The notes: generated from the letters alone by a model not told the origin. A DNA stretch of 64,000 nt from an uncultured Saprospiraceae bacterium (GCA_937961455.1 CALGNN010000021.1:33795-97794); one strand, 5' to 3'; counted from the stretch's first letter, positions 35,877 through 46,030 are shown. Numbers and translations: made by a program.

Positions 35877-38393
35877 TTATTTGATGGTGCCTGGGTGATT
35901 CAGATTGATCAACTCCTTTGCATCTTCAAATGTCAGTTTTTCAGCCTCCTCTTTTGTATACCAAGTACCGTCTTCTTTTCGAAGATTTAGTTTAATTCTT
36001 TTATGTTTGATAAGAGGTCCCCAACGGCCATTTTCGACAGAGGTCTTTTCTTTGTCCCATCTATGAATGTATCGATTTGCTTCTTTTTCAATCTTAGCTG
36101 CAATCAATTCATGCATTTCTTTCTCCGTAAGATTGTCCGGATCATACTTTCTAGGTATGTTGATAAAAATTCCATCCCATTTCAAAAAAGGGCCAAAACG
36201 ACCTGCACCTTGAGTTACAGGTTTTTCTTCATAGTGCGTGACAGGAGCATCCTCTTTTTTCTTCTGCTCTATCAATTCCTCAACCCTTGCTCTTTCCATA
36301 GAAATCGGATCTTCGTCTTTAGGAATAGATATGAAAGCTTCCCCGAATTTAATATAAGGACCAAATCTACCTGATCTGATTGACACTTCTAAGCCATCAT
36401 AGGGATCCATCTCTCTTGGAAGTTTGAACAACTCCATGACTTCCTCTAGATTTATGGTTTCGATAGATTGCCCAGGCTTTAAGCTTGCAAAAATGGGCTT
36501 TTCATCTTCAGCCATTTCTTCCCGATCTCCTATTTGAGCTACAGGGCCAAAACGCGTCATTTGCACTAATATAGAATGTCCATTTACTGCATCCTTACCT
36601 AAGATTCTTTTCCCTTTGGCGCGCTCTGCATGTTCTATGGTGTGTTCTACCTCTGAATGAAAAGGAACATAAAAGCTCTTAATCATTTCATCCCACTTCA
36701 ATTTACCATTAGCGATCACATCAAATTTCTCTTCAATATCTGCTGTAAAATTGTACTGCATGATATCTTCAAAATGTTCATCAAGAAAATCTGTAACAAG
36801 CATCCCTAAATCACTTGGATATAAACGATTGCTGGTAGCACCTGTCATTTCAGAAAGATCTTCCTTAACGATCTCGCCATTCTCTAGGATTAAATTCCTA
36901 TACTTTCTTTCGACGCCTTCTCTACTTTCTTTGGTAATGTATCCTCTTTTTGCCTCCATGATTTTACTAATCGTAGGTGCATAGGTAGATGGACGACCAA
37001 TACCCAGTTCTTCCATTTTCTTAACCAAACTGGCCTCAGTAAATCTTGCATTGGAAGGACGTGTAAAGCGTTCGGTAGTTGTGATATTTTTAAGGTCCAA
37101 CAATTGACCTTCTTTTAATGGAGGCAAAATTCCTTTGGTTTCTTCTCCACTGTCATCCTCATCTTTACTCTCCATATAAACCTTCATGAAACCATCAAAT
37201 TTCATGACCTCTCCTGTTGCCTTCAACTTTCTCTCTGGTTGCGTAGATATCTTAATGGATACATTTGTTTTTTCTAACTCAGCATCAGCCATTTGACTTG
37301 CCATAGTTCTATTCCAAATCAATTCATACAATCTTTGCTGATCACTTTCTGCGCCTACAGATCTTACACTAAAGTTGGTAGGCCTGATGGCTTCGTGTGC
37401 TTCTTGAGCTGTACTATCTTTACTTTTAAATGTTCTGTTTTGTAAGTACTTATCTCCAAACAAATTCAATATCTCTTCTGAGATTGCATCAATAGCTGTT
37501 TTACTAAGATTTTTTGAATCCGTTCTCATATAAGTAATATGTCCTTGCTCATAAAGTTTTTGAGCAACAGACATGGTTCGCTTCACACCAAAGTATAATT
37601 TTCTACTTGCTTCCTGCTGCAAGGTTGAAGTAATAAAAGGAGCGGTAGGTTTTCTTTTTCTAGGCTTGACATCGATTTTATCAATGGTAAAATCGGCAGA
37701 CTTACAGCTTTCTAAAAATTCTGTAGCTTCTTTTTCATCCTTCAATCTATCGGATAGGTCTGCTTTTAAAATGACAGTTTTACCAGCCTCATTTGTAACA
37801 TTGAATAAAGCAACCACTCTAAAAAATGGTTCTGCTTCAAACTTCGTAATTTCTCTTTCTCGCTCTACAATGAGCTTCACAGCCACAGACTGCACTCTTC
37901 CAGCAGATAGTTTATTCCTAATTTTCCTCCAAAGTACACCTGACAATTCGAATCCTACGAGCCTATCTAAAATTCTTCTTGCCTTTTGGGCATTTACGAT
38001 ATTTAGATCAACCGTGCGAGGTTCCGTAATGGCTTTTTGTATGGCAGATTTTGTGATTTCTCGAAATACAATTCGCTTAGTGGTATGTTCATCAAGACCT
38101 AAAACTTTGCACAAGTGCCAAGAGATGGCCTCTCCTTCTCGGTCTTCATCCGTTGCCAACCAAACTTCTTCAACGCCCTTTACTTCCTTGATTAACTGGT
38201 CAACAATTTTTACCTTTTCTGGTGAGACTACATAGCTAGGTTCAAAGCCATTTTCAATACTTATTCCCTTCTTGCCCTTCTCTAAATCTCTTACGTGACC
38301 GTAACTAGATCTAACAATAAAGTCTTCTCCAAGATATTTTTCAATGGTTTTTGCTTTCGCGGGTGACTCAACAATTAAAAGATTTTTAGCCAT
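35877..38393 (-). CDS. topA: DNA topoisomerase I
   Basis: Type IA topoisomerase that relaxes negatively supercoiled DNA. The 838 residues begin with the TOPRIM motif NLLIVESPAKAKTIEKYLG and contain DEDREGEAISWHL, SAGRVQSVAVKLI and the active-site Tyr288 in GHITYMRTDS. Instead of the C-terminal zinc fingers of E. coli TopA, the tail carries four glycine-rich repeats near residues 600-820 (TRFGPVAQIG, GRFGPYIKFG, GRFGPFLKWD, GRWGPLIKHK), as is usual in Bacteroidota. It is transcribed alone from a good promoter upstream. Confidence 0.97.
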   Translation of the reverse strand: MAKNLLIVESPAKAKTIEKYLGEDFIVRSSYGHVRDLEKGKKGISIENGFEPSYVVSPEKVKIVDQLIKEVKGVEEVWLATDEDREGEAISWHLCKVLGLDEHTTKRIVFREITKSAIQKAITEPRTVDLNIVNAQKARRILDRLVGFELSGVLWRKIRNKLSAGRVQSVAVKLIVEREREITKFEAEPFFRVVALFNVTNEAGKTVILKADLSDRLKDEKEATEFLESCKSADFTIDKIDVKPRKRKPTAPFITSTLQQEASRKLYFGVKRTMSVAQKLYEQGHITYMRTDSKNLSKTAIDAISEEILNLFGDKYLQNRTFKSKDSTAQEAHEAIRPTNFSVRSVGAESDQQRLYELIWNRTMASQMADAELEKTNVSIKISTQPERKLKATGEVMKFDGFMKVYMESKDEDDSGEETKGILPPLKEGQLLDLKNITTTERFTRPSNARFTEASLVKKMEELGIGRPSTYAPTISKIMEAKRGYITKESREGVERKYRNLILENGEIVKEDLSEMTGATSNRLYPSDLGMLVTDFLDEHFEDIMQYNFTADIEEKFDVIANGKLKWDEMIKSFYVPFHSEVEHTIEHAERAKGKRILGKDAVNGHSILVQMTRFGPVAQIGDREEMAEDEKPIFASLKPGQSIETINLEEVMELFKLPREMDPYDGLEVSIRSGRFGPYIKFGEAFISIPKDEDPISMERARVEELIEQKKKEDAPVTHYEEKPVTQGAGRFGPFLKWDGIFINIPRKYDPDNLTEKEMHELIAAKIEKEANRYIHRWDKEKTSVENGRWGPLIKHKRIKLNLRKEDGTWYTKEEAEKLTFEDAKELINLNHPGTIK

Positions 38394-38441
38394 AGGTCTC
38401 TTCGAGATTCAAAAATTATACCGTTCGTTTTTTAAAGGCTG

Positions 38442-38473
38442 CAAAGCTAAAGAAAATTTAATAATTATATCAA
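38442..38473 (-). promoter_or_regulatory. Promoter of topA
   Basis: On the minus strand TTG (38473-38471) is followed after 21 nt by TAGCTTTG (38449-38442), an exact TAnnTTTG box. This spacing fits the Bacteroidota primary sigma factor. It would give a leader of roughly 40-45 nt before the topA ATG at 38393. Confidence 0.65.
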
Positions 38474-38617
38474 AACACGAAAAAATGTCCTTTTCATGCG
38501 TAATTCATCCAAAGAAAATGCTTTAATCAAAACCTAAAAGAATGTTAATTGTGGATTTTTTAGACACTAAAGCAAGATATTTGGGGTTTTAGAATTGATT
38601 TTTAAAGTTGCTAGATA

Positions 38618-39115
38618 ATGGTTAATAAATTTCTTTTCACGCTATTGATAAGCTTGACAAGTCTTTCTTTGTTCAGTCAACCTGACTTTGAGAAAGCTTT
38701 CATGAAAGAATATGAGCGAAGAATTACGCAAGAATATTTGGATGATGTTTACATTCCTGCGGATTTAGAAGATGCCATTGAACAAATTAAAAAATTGGCT
38801 GATCCAGAGATCGTTGCAGAATTTAAAGCCGCACCTGAAGATACCATTGCCGTAAAGCTTCACTTTGGTTTAGGAAAATGGATGATGGTCAATTGGGGAT
38901 TTTACGAAGGAAGTCGTTTGTCTCATCATTTAAAAATGCAAGGGGTAAGTTTTCCTGATGACATGGCACAATTAATCATTATTAGCTTCCACAGACATTT
39001 AAATGGGGTGCCACTTGACACAAAGACTTTAGCTAAGAAATACGCTGAAAAAAGATATTTAGAGCAACAAAAACGCATCATCAGGGTTGACACCTTAGCT
39101 AAAAAAAGAAACTAA
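38618..39115 (+). CDS. Small secreted protein, DUF6794-like
   Basis: A 165-residue protein with a signal peptide (FLFTLLISLTSLSLFSQ). The mature part has YIPADLEDAIEQIKKL and, further on, FGLGKWMMVNWGFYEGSRLSHHLKMQG, which resembles what I recall of DUF6794 (a PxxLxeAi helix followed by a W..WG.w.gS.L pattern). Function is unknown. It is followed after about 58 nt by a small membrane protein on the same strand. The DUF assignment is from memory of the pattern and moderately sure. Confidence 0.68.
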   Translation: MVNKFLFTLLISLTSLSLFSQPDFEKAFMKEYERRITQEYLDDVYIPADLEDAIEQIKKLADPEIVAEFKAAPEDTIAVKLHFGLGKWMMVNWGFYEGSRLSHHLKMQGVSFPDDMAQLIIISFHRHLNGVPLDTKTLAKKYAEKRYLEQQKRIIRVDTLAKKRN

Positions 39116-39173
39116 GCAGTTCATAATATTTCTCTCCAAAGTGTAACTTGAGTTTTTGTACTGAAACTTGACC

Positions 39174-39455
39174 ATGATTAAAGATCACTTAGCAGAAATA
39201 TTCTTCGTTCAAATTATCATCTACATTGCTATTTGGTTTGCAAGTGATTATATAGGTAGTTTCATTTCAATATCATTTCCTATCATTTTTGCCTTACTGT
39301 TATTGGTTTCAATAATAGCGGAATTGATTGAACCATCTAGAGTGCCTAGGTGGTATTTTTACCTGATGATCATTAGCATTATAGCTCCGATATTAGTTGG
39401 AGGGATATTTTGGTATTTAAGCGGAGGTAAGATGGATTGGTTTCAAGCTTTTTAA
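39174..39455 (+). CDS. Small hypothetical membrane protein
   Basis: A 93-residue protein with about three hydrophobic segments (near 8-28, 33-49, 62-82) and a conserved-looking ELIEPSRVPRWYF loop between the second and third. No known family recognised. I take the ATG at 39174; a TTG two codons earlier is the only upstream alternative. The gene lies between the DUF6794-like protein and the convergent GWxTD gene with about a 10-nt gap. Confidence 0.65.
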   Translation: MIKDHLAEIFFVQIIIYIAIWFASDYIGSFISISFPIIFALLLLVSIIAELIEPSRVPRWYFYLMIISIIAPILVGGIFWYLSGGKMDWFQAF

Positions 39456-39465
39456 GCTATGCTTA

Positions 39466-40950
39466 CTAATTATCTTCCATTAATTCTTTGGCACGACGAT
39501 TAAAGCCTGGTCCGATATCATTAGCTTCAAGAGAACTTGATCCATTTAATTCATTGGGTGCATCAGAATACAATTCAGCTAACCATCGTGGATTATTTCT
39601 TTCTGTGCGAGCGGTAGAATGCAGTAGTATGTATCCATTGGTAACTAAGGATGGATTATAAAACAAAAATTTGACATCCACTTCGGTAGTACCATTTAAT
39701 TTATAATACATCCATATCTCATAAGGTGGAGCAGAAGGTTCATCCTCAACTGTGATCTTATCGTCAGGTTTACCATACTTTAAAAATATGTAGCCTCTAT
39801 CTGTTTCAAAACCATGACCAAAGCCATTATTAAAACTATTATCAACAGCTGTTAAGACATTATTATATTGATCAAAGGAGACTTCTGCATGTTGCGGAAA
39901 ATTCTCATTCCAGTAATTAGAAATGTATAATCGTTTTTTCTCAGGACTTGATTTCTTAACCAGATAATTGATGACATCTCTTTGTGTAGGATTAACTCTT
40001 GGCATCAATGATTTTAAATAATAATCTAATTTTTCATCGGCAAGCTTCTCAACAAAATTTAGAGAAACAGCTTCTTTATCCTCCATGGCAAGCGTGAAGT
40101 CATATTCCGGATTGGTTCTTAAAAATTCCTTTGAAACTTCATCTAACAACGCTTTATCCTTATTCTTCAATTGAATGGTAAAACGAAACTTACCACTTGG
40201 AACTTTTGAAATATCCATAGGTATTATTAAAATCTGGGTTTCTTTTGGTGTGAGCCTTTTATATTTATTTATTTCAAAATCAGGGTTCGTCAGTGAACTA
40301 ATAGTCATTGAAATAAAAAAATCATCCGCTATTTCATCTGAATGATAGATTTCAAAATAACTAATGAGATGCTCATACTTTTTTCCATAATAAGCATAAG
40401 GGAGACTTTCTAGATAGTAGCCATTTTTGTGCATCAATGTATTCGCATTGTCGGCCTTATATGAAGAGAGTAAATTGATGTCAGACAAAGCAACTTTTTC
40501 ATGAAAGACTATATCAACGGGCGTTATTTTTTTTACCACATTGGCACTGTCCCGTGTATCCATGATTTCGTAATCAAATTGGTAAGTCCCTTTATCCAAT
40601 CGATATCTTTTTACATTGATAAAATCAGAAGCCATTCTGCTTTGTGGTGCATTCAGACTGAATTTATCAAACCTCACTATTGTTGAATCTTGCTTGAATA
40701 AAAATAATACCTCCACAGAACTCAAAATCATGGAGTCCGGAGTAAATTCTTTTGAAACAGAATTTACAAGTACTTGTGTGTATACTTCGATGTAAGGGCC
40801 TTCTTCATCTTGAAAGCAAGCGTACTCAACACTGCATTCTAGCGCCTTTAAGTTTGAGTGAATTCCAAGAGATATGAAGAAGCATAAAATGTAATGGAAG
40901 CTTTTTCTATTCTTCGACTTTTTTAACATTGAATCTAAAGTCATAATCAC
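39466..40950 (-). CDS. GWxTD domain secreted protein
   Basis: A secreted protein of up to 494 residues with a signal peptide after KKSKNRKSFHYILCFFISLGIHS. The C-terminal third has the GWxTD-family features YWNENFPQH, ETDRGYIFLKYGKPDD and YEIWMYYKLNGT. The middle part resembles a beta-sandwich. Such proteins are common in Bacteroidota but their role is not known. The coding region overlaps the preceding lipoprotein by 44 nt if the ATG at 40950 is used. An ATG at 40929 gives a more typical signal peptide and an overlap of 23 nt. Confidence 0.82.
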   Translation of the reverse strand: MIMTLDSMLKKSKNRKSFHYILCFFISLGIHSNLKALECSVEYACFQDEEGPYIEVYTQVLVNSVSKEFTPDSMILSSVEVLFLFKQDSTIVRFDKFSLNAPQSRMASDFINVKRYRLDKGTYQFDYEIMDTRDSANVVKKITPVDIVFHEKVALSDINLLSSYKADNANTLMHKNGYYLESLPYAYYGKKYEHLISYFEIYHSDEIADDFFISMTISSLTNPDFEINKYKRLTPKETQILIIPMDISKVPSGKFRFTIQLKNKDKALLDEVSKEFLRTNPEYDFTLAMEDKEAVSLNFVEKLADEKLDYYLKSLMPRVNPTQRDVINYLVKKSSPEKKRLYISNYWNENFPQHAEVSFDQYNNVLTAVDNSFNNGFGHGFETDRGYIFLKYGKPDDKITVEDEPSAPPYEIWMYYKLNGTTEVDVKFLFYNPSLVTNGYILLHSTARTERNNPRWLAELYSDAPNELNGSSSLEANDIGPGFNRRAKELMEDN

Positions 40951-41284
40951 TTAGTGTTGTATTGAGCATCATGTTATCATTCACGAAGCCACTTATTTCA
41001 TAACGTTCCTTATTGGTAGTTTGATGCTCTATTTTAGTCCCTGTAAGCGTATAAGGAGCCGTCACATCTCTGCCAGTAATGTTAACGGTAAGTTCATTAT
41101 TTTTAAAGATAAAATAGGCACCATTTAAGGTTTCTGTCACTTTCTTGCCACGATAAGCTTCAAATACTTCCCATTTTCCTTCCAAATCAGTTCCCTCTAT
41201 GGCTTTAGCTGAATCTTGCTTGCATGCTACAAACATTAATATGATCATGAAAGCCACAGTCGATAATAGTTTTTTACTATACAT
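40907..41284 (-). CDS. Small lipocalin-like lipoprotein
   Basis: A 125-residue lipoprotein with lipobox MFVAC (C21) after a short signal peptide. The mature part, with LEGKWEVFEAYRGKK, AYFIFKNNELTVNI and DNMMLNTTLSDYDFRF, reads like a single beta-barrel domain of the lipocalin-like type seen in many Bacteroidota lipoproteins. Function unknown. It overlaps the downstream GWxTD gene in another frame, so the two are likely co-translated. Confidence 0.75.
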   Translation of the reverse strand: MYSKKLLSTVAFMIILMFVACKQDSAKAIEGTDLEGKWEVFEAYRGKKVTETLNGAYFIFKNNELTVNITGRDVTAPYTLTGTKIEHQTTNKERYEISGFVNDNMMLNTTLSDYDFRFNVKKVEE

Positions 41285-41322
41285 ATTATGTTATCTAATC
41301 TAGAATTAAAAATAAATAAAAC

Positions 41323-42540
41323 TCATTCAAAACTATGAAGTCTAAACGAAGTTATTTCAGGAAGCATTCCTACCCTTCCTGGATATACTAAACAACCTAA
41401 ACCTCTATTTACGTATAAATATTGTTTACCTTTTTGATACAAACCCAACCAATGCTTATAGGCATATTTAACTGGACTCCACTTAAATTTATTACCTATT
41501 TCAAATCCAAATTGCATTCCATGGGTGTGTCCTGATAAAGTTAGATCAACATCAGGAAAGTCTTTAACAATTTCCATATCCCAATGAGTTGGATCATGCG
41601 TCATCAAAATTTGCAATGGAACCTTTGGCATATTGCGAACCGCCTTGTTCATATCTCCAAATTTGGGGAAATAAGGCTTCTCAGAAACATTTTCTACGCC
41701 GATCAGGGCAAAGTTTACTCCATTGTGATTTATGATTCTGTGCTCATTATTCAGCAGATTCCAGCCTAATTTCTTGTGAACTTCTCGCAATTGTTGTATC
41801 TGATTTTCGGCATCTAATCTACTTTTCCAATTGTAAAAATGCCCATAATCATGATTCCCAAGTACGGCAAAAGTGCCATAGGTACTTTTGATCTTATTGA
41901 AAACATTCATATAGGGTCTGAGTTCTGATATATCAAAATTGACAAGATCACCCGTAAATAAAACCAAATCCGCTTTGAGCTCATTGATCATATTGACACA
42001 TCTTGTGTAAGCTTCAGGTGCATTAAAAGTTCCGGCATGTATATCAGATATTTGGACAATATGCAGTCCATTCAGTGCATCAGGCAGCCCTTCAATATGC
42101 AAGGCTTGATCGATAACTTTAAATTTAAATGGGTTCTTCCACATGCCTCTAATCAAGAGCAGCAAAATCGTGGACACAAATGTCGTTCCGAGGAGTGTCC
42201 ATAAAAACGATCGATCTATCGGTTGATTTTGGATTAGAGAAATTATAGATCTTCTGAAGTCATCCAAGAGTAAAAAAAGGCAAAAGACAAACTTCGCTGA
42301 ATAAATGATTACCAGAAAACTTAACATGTAACGCTTATACATGCTACTATTAAAAGTATTCCTCTGATTAAGTAATGAGACTAAAGCCAACATCATGATT
42401 GCCCCAGCAACTATTACAAACACTTTAACTATTTGTAAACCAGTAGCACTTAAGAAACTGCCTAGGGTGTCAATAGCTTGGAAGCTATACCATTCAATAA
42501 AAAAAATAAAAAGTAATATGGGAAGATATCTCAAAAGCAT
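41323..42540 (-). CDS. Membrane-anchored metallophosphoesterase
   Basis: A calcineurin-like phosphoesterase of 405 residues. Residues 1-140 contain four hydrophobic segments, after which the catalytic domain shows the five metal motifs: QISDIHAG, FTGDLVNFD, LGNHDYGHF, MTHDPTHWD and LSGHTHGMQFG. The family includes YkuE-like enzymes; the substrate cannot be inferred. It lies downstream of rplS on the same strand with 130 nt between, and may have its own promoter. Confidence 0.9.
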   Translation of the reverse strand: MLLRYLPILLFIFFIEWYSFQAIDTLGSFLSATGLQIVKVFVIVAGAIMMLALVSLLNQRNTFNSSMYKRYMLSFLVIIYSAKFVFCLFLLLDDFRRSIISLIQNQPIDRSFLWTLLGTTFVSTILLLLIRGMWKNPFKFKVIDQALHIEGLPDALNGLHIVQISDIHAGTFNAPEAYTRCVNMINELKADLVLFTGDLVNFDISELRPYMNVFNKIKSTYGTFAVLGNHDYGHFYNWKSRLDAENQIQQLREVHKKLGWNLLNNEHRIINHNGVNFALIGVENVSEKPYFPKFGDMNKAVRNMPKVPLQILMTHDPTHWDMEIVKDFPDVDLTLSGHTHGMQFGFEIGNKFKWSPVKYAYKHWLGLYQKGKQYLYVNRGLGCLVYPGRVGMLPEITSFRLHSFE

Positions 42541-42670
42541 ATTATTAGCCTTGATATAACTTATTTATGCTGGATATGTTTCTAAGAATTAGTGAATTCT
42601 TAAAATAAACCAAGCGCGTTAAGTCTTAAGTTAACCGCTGCAGATCAGTAATAAAAAATGTAAAGGGAAT

Positions 42671-43024
42671 TTACTTATTAACTTTTCGCTCTTTGATACG
42701 AGCTTTCTTACCTACTAACTCTCTTAAGTAGAATAGTTTAGCTCTTCTCACTTTACCATGCTTTGTGATTTTTACATCAACAATGTTAGGACTTGCGAAA
42801 GGGAAGATACGCTCAACACCTACTCCACTAGCAATTTTTCTAACGGTAAATGTTTTTGTGGAACCAGAACCTTTAATCTGGATTACATCTCCTCGGAAAT
42901 CTTGAATACGCTCTTTTGCACCCTCAACAATCTTATAACTTACCACGACATTATCTCCAGGTTTGAAATCTGCTAGAGTTCTTTTTTGAGAAAGTTGCTC
43001 GTGAACGTAATTGATTAAATCCAT
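42671..43024 (-). CDS. rplS: 50S ribosomal protein L19
   Basis: Ribosomal protein bL19, 117 residues, at the 30S-50S interface. The sequence shows [55 protein letters not shown] and the basic [18 protein letters not shown] tail, all typical. In many bacteria rplS follows rpsP-rimM-trmD; here it stands alone, with its own promoter box. Confidence 0.97.
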   Translation of the reverse strand: MDLINYVHEQLSQKRTLADFKPGDNVVVSYKIVEGAKERIQDFRGDVIQIKGSGSTKTFTVRKIASGVGVERIFPFASPNIVDVKITKHGKVRRAKLFYLRELVGKKARIKERKVNK

Positions 43025-43056
43025 GACTTTATTATTTAGCTCATTTAAACGAGCCG

Positions 43057-43064
43057 CAAAGATA
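43057..43064 (-). promoter_or_regulatory. Candidate -7 promoter box of rplS, with a leader hairpin
   Basis: Minus-strand TATCTTTG matches TAnnTTTG exactly, about 33 nt before the rplS ATG. Just inside the predicted transcript lies a 16-nt near-palindrome (43039-43054, GCTCATTTAAACGAGC on the plus strand), which may fold as a short stem at the 5' end. No TTG at -33 was found. Confidence 0.5.
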
Positions 43065-43092
43065 TACTTTTAATTGAAATAAATATAGCTAT

Positions 43093-45399
43093 TTAGCGGA
43101 TAAGTGTAGCAAAAGTTCGAATCTCTACTGGCTTATTTCTGGCGTCCACAAATTGAGCTTTTGCCACATAGACACCTACTGGCAGATCATCGCCTGTATT
43201 TTGGTAGCGTCCATTCCATCCTTCCCGGGGATCATCTGTTTCAAATAAGAGTTCTCCCCATCTGTTCCAAATCGTCAAATTAAAGTCTGTAATCCCAAAT
43301 AAATTGCCCTTGCCTTGATACAAATCGTTGGTAAAGTCTCCATTAGGAGTAAAGGCATTTGGTAAGAAATAGGTTAGAATTGGGACTACATCTATCAAAG
43401 CAAAAGCTGTATCGGTGCATTGGTTATCTTCATGAAAGACGACCAACTCTACTTCATACAAACCTGTATCTTGAAAAGTGTATACAGGATTTTCCTCTAG
43501 AGAGAGTCCTTCATTACCAAAACTCCATTCCCAGGCTCGTTCATCCTCTGATAAATTTGTAAAATCCACAGTTGGGTTCACGGTGCTCACGGATTCTGGA
43601 GTATATTCAAAGGCTGCTGTTGGTCCAGGAAGTATTTCTATCCAATCAGGAAATATGGTATCAATCATACATCCTATTGGACTAACTATTTCTAAACTGA
43701 TATCATAGATACCAGGGGTTTCATAAATATGGACCGGACTGATATCCGTACTGGTATTGCCATCTCCAAAATTCCACAAAATATCATAAGTAGAATCAAT
43801 TGGTACTGATAAATTATTAAAAAATATACTAGCGGGCGTGCATCCTAAGAATGTAGAAGGATCTACAATTAATAAAGGAGGAACTGGAAAATAGGCAATC
43901 TCTTGAGTTATAGAATCAACACATAAATTTGAATCAATGACACTAAGCGTTACATTCTTAATTCCTGGTTCATCAAAAAAATGTGCCGGGTTTCTAACAA
44001 AGGCTGAATCTCCATCTCCAAAATCCCACAACCAATTTGTAATAAAATTGCTACCACTAACCGAGCGATCTCCAAATGTTACAGCTCCTGCTACACAGGT
44101 ATCATAAGCGAAGACAAAATCTGCATCAATGGCTGGAAAAATATTTACAAAAATATCTGCTGAATCTCCACATTCTGAGCCTTCATTAAGCAATAACTTA
44201 CCTTGATATTCTCCAATATCTGGGAAAGTTACTGTAGCGTCTCTCGTATTTACAATAGCAATAGAGTCTCCTAAATCAAAACGCCATTCGTAGGAATTTA
44301 TATTTTCTTCTATGGTACTTGTATTGATAAAATCAATGGTATTTACCCCACAAGAATTCACAACATATTCTTTGGCACCGATCTGCAAATCACTTTCTAT
44401 TTGAGCCGTAACAAGCGGCTCACACATGATTACATTAAATTGAAAATCTCTTCTAAGGGTACTTAGCAATACACCATTCCGATATTCTTCGACACATACT
44501 CCTACCACAAATTGTCCTGTTTGCAGTGGGACTCCTGTTATAATTCCTTGATTGTTAATTGATACGATAGGATCACCAGCTAATGGTTGATTTTCAGTAT
44601 AAGTAGGCCCTAAAAAGTTGACTGGACTAAAAGGTGGTGCACAATTCGCTGGAATGGGTAAAATACCATCACATGCTCCTGGGTCACCAGGATTTTCATT
44701 TGAACCCATAGGTCCTCCTCCTGTCAAAGGGGCGCAAAACTTATATACCAATTGATCACCTTCATTATCAATGGCACTGTGATCAAAATTAATCGGTTGT
44801 CCCGCACATATCGCAATAGGAGGAAAATCTTTAAATACTGGACCGTCGTTGCAATTAAGTTGCGCTTCTGGTGTGATCGTTACTTGATAGGTCGCACCTG
44901 TACTCCTAGGATCAACAATATTGTTGATGGTTTCATTTCTACAACATCTCTGATAAGAAATGAGGTATTCTTGAGTGATGATAGGCAATTCTAGTTCGAA
45001 TACATAGGTCGCTTCTTGCACGCAGACTCCGGCTGGTACAATCAAACAAGGATTGTCATCTTCGTTGATGTTAACAATGGGATCATGCCCAACATTGACT
45101 TGATTGACATAAGAATAACTGCCTCCGCTATTACCTCTATAAATTCCAATTCTGGCTGGATTGTCAAATTGAGCTCCTCCTGAGGCACAGTCTCGATAGA
45201 CCTTAAGTGTGAGCTCGTACCTCATAATATCAGGATCATTAGCGGTGGCTCCAAGGCATCTATAAGTGACTTCACCTCCTATGATATGTCTCGCATTCAG
45301 TTCATAAGCTGAAGCACATAAAAAGATGAGAACAAAAAGGAGGTATTTTATGTTAATTTTTCTTTTCAATAGTATCCAAATATCTATGCTCAAACACAT
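43093..45399 (-). CDS. Large secreted PKD-repeat protein with T9SS type B sorting domain
   Basis: A 768-residue cell-surface or secreted protein of the gliding-associated type. After the signal peptide (IKYLLFVLIFLCASAYELNA) comes a Cys-rich N-terminal region beginning RHIIGGEVTYRCLG, then about four PKD-like beta-sandwich domains (WLWDFGDGDS, ILWNFGDGNT and two divergent copies). It ends with the CHU-type C-terminal sorting domain (FLPNAFTPNGDFTNDLY and NLTIWNRWGELLFET). T9SS would export it across the outer membrane; a role in adhesion or gliding is an inference. Confidence 0.88.
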   Translation of the reverse strand: MCLSIDIWILLKRKINIKYLLFVLIFLCASAYELNARHIIGGEVTYRCLGATANDPDIMRYELTLKVYRDCASGGAQFDNPARIGIYRGNSGGSYSYVNQVNVGHDPIVNINEDDNPCLIVPAGVCVQEATYVFELELPIITQEYLISYQRCCRNETINNIVDPRSTGATYQVTITPEAQLNCNDGPVFKDFPPIAICAGQPINFDHSAIDNEGDQLVYKFCAPLTGGGPMGSNENPGDPGACDGILPIPANCAPPFSPVNFLGPTYTENQPLAGDPIVSINNQGIITGVPLQTGQFVVGVCVEEYRNGVLLSTLRRDFQFNVIMCEPLVTAQIESDLQIGAKEYVVNSCGVNTIDFINTSTIEENINSYEWRFDLGDSIAIVNTRDATVTFPDIGEYQGKLLLNEGSECGDSADIFVNIFPAIDADFVFAYDTCVAGAVTFGDRSVSGSNFITNWLWDFGDGDSAFVRNPAHFFDEPGIKNVTLSVIDSNLCVDSITQEIAYFPVPPLLIVDPSTFLGCTPASIFFNNLSVPIDSTYDILWNFGDGNTSTDISPVHIYETPGIYDISLEIVSPIGCMIDTIFPDWIEILPGPTAAFEYTPESVSTVNPTVDFTNLSEDERAWEWSFGNEGLSLEENPVYTFQDTGLYEVELVVFHEDNQCTDTAFALIDVVPILTYFLPNAFTPNGDFTNDLYQGKGNLFGITDFNLTIWNRWGELLFETDDPREGWNGRYQNTGDDLPVGVYVAKAQFVDARNKPVEIRTFATLIR

Positions 45400-45448
45400 A
45401 AAACTAACACATTATTGTATAGAATCGACTTATATTAGCGCTTAATTT

Positions 45449-46030
45449 ATGAATAGCGAAAGAATATATCCTGATTCCGTTAAGAAAATTTCTACCGTTC
45501 TAAAAGAAGGTGGATTAATAATTTATCCAACGGACACTATTTGGGGACTTGGGTGTGATGCCACAAATGCTACTGCAGTTGAGACACTCATCAAAACCAA
45601 GAAAAAGCCCAAAAATAAAGGTCTAATCATACTTGTCAATAGTATAAAAATGCTCAAGCGTTATGTAGTTGAGATGCACCCAAGAGTGGAAACGCTGCTT
45701 GCATACCACGATCATCCGCTTACGGTTATTTATCCAGAAGGAATAAATTTACCGGATCTTGTATTGGGACCAAAAAATACTGTTGCCATCAGACTTACAA
45801 AAGATCCTTTCTTGCAAGATCTTATTGCAGAATTTAAGAAGCCTATTGTTTCAACTTCAGCAAATTTGCACAAGAGAAAGTTTCCCAAATCCTTCAAGCA
45901 TATTGATCCAAAGCTTTTGGCTCAAGTTCAATACGTCGTCGAACATAAACAAGATGATGAAGGCGAAAAATTACCTTCCGTGATGGCGAGTTATAATAAA
46001 AAAGGAGAATTAGAGTTTATCAGGTCTTAA
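45449..46030 (+). CDS. L-threonylcarbamoyladenylate synthase (TsaC/YrdC type)
   Basis: Makes threonylcarbamoyl-AMP from threonine, bicarbonate and ATP for the t6A37 modification of ANN-decoding tRNAs. The 193 residues have the YrdC signature GGLIIYPTDTIWGLGCDATN and KKKPKNKGLIILV, and the VSTSANLHKRKFP motif. It is the short form without the Sua5 C-terminal domain. The stop abuts the convergent protease gene with no intervening base. Confidence 0.93.
   Translation: MNSERIYPDSVKKISTVLKEGGLIIYPTDTIWGLGCDATNATAVETLIKTKKKPKNKGLIILVNSIKMLKRYVVEMHPRVETLLAYHDHPLTVIYPEGINLPDLVLGPKNTVAIRLTKDPFLQDLIAEFKKPIVSTSANLHKRKFPKSFKHIDPKLLAQVQYVVEHKQDDEGEKLPSVMASYNKKGELEFIRS

Noticed and set aside
42615..42640. 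A hairpin between rplS and the metallophosphoesterase.
   Set aside because: The arms pair only with a bulge and there is no U tract; evidence is insufficient for a terminator.
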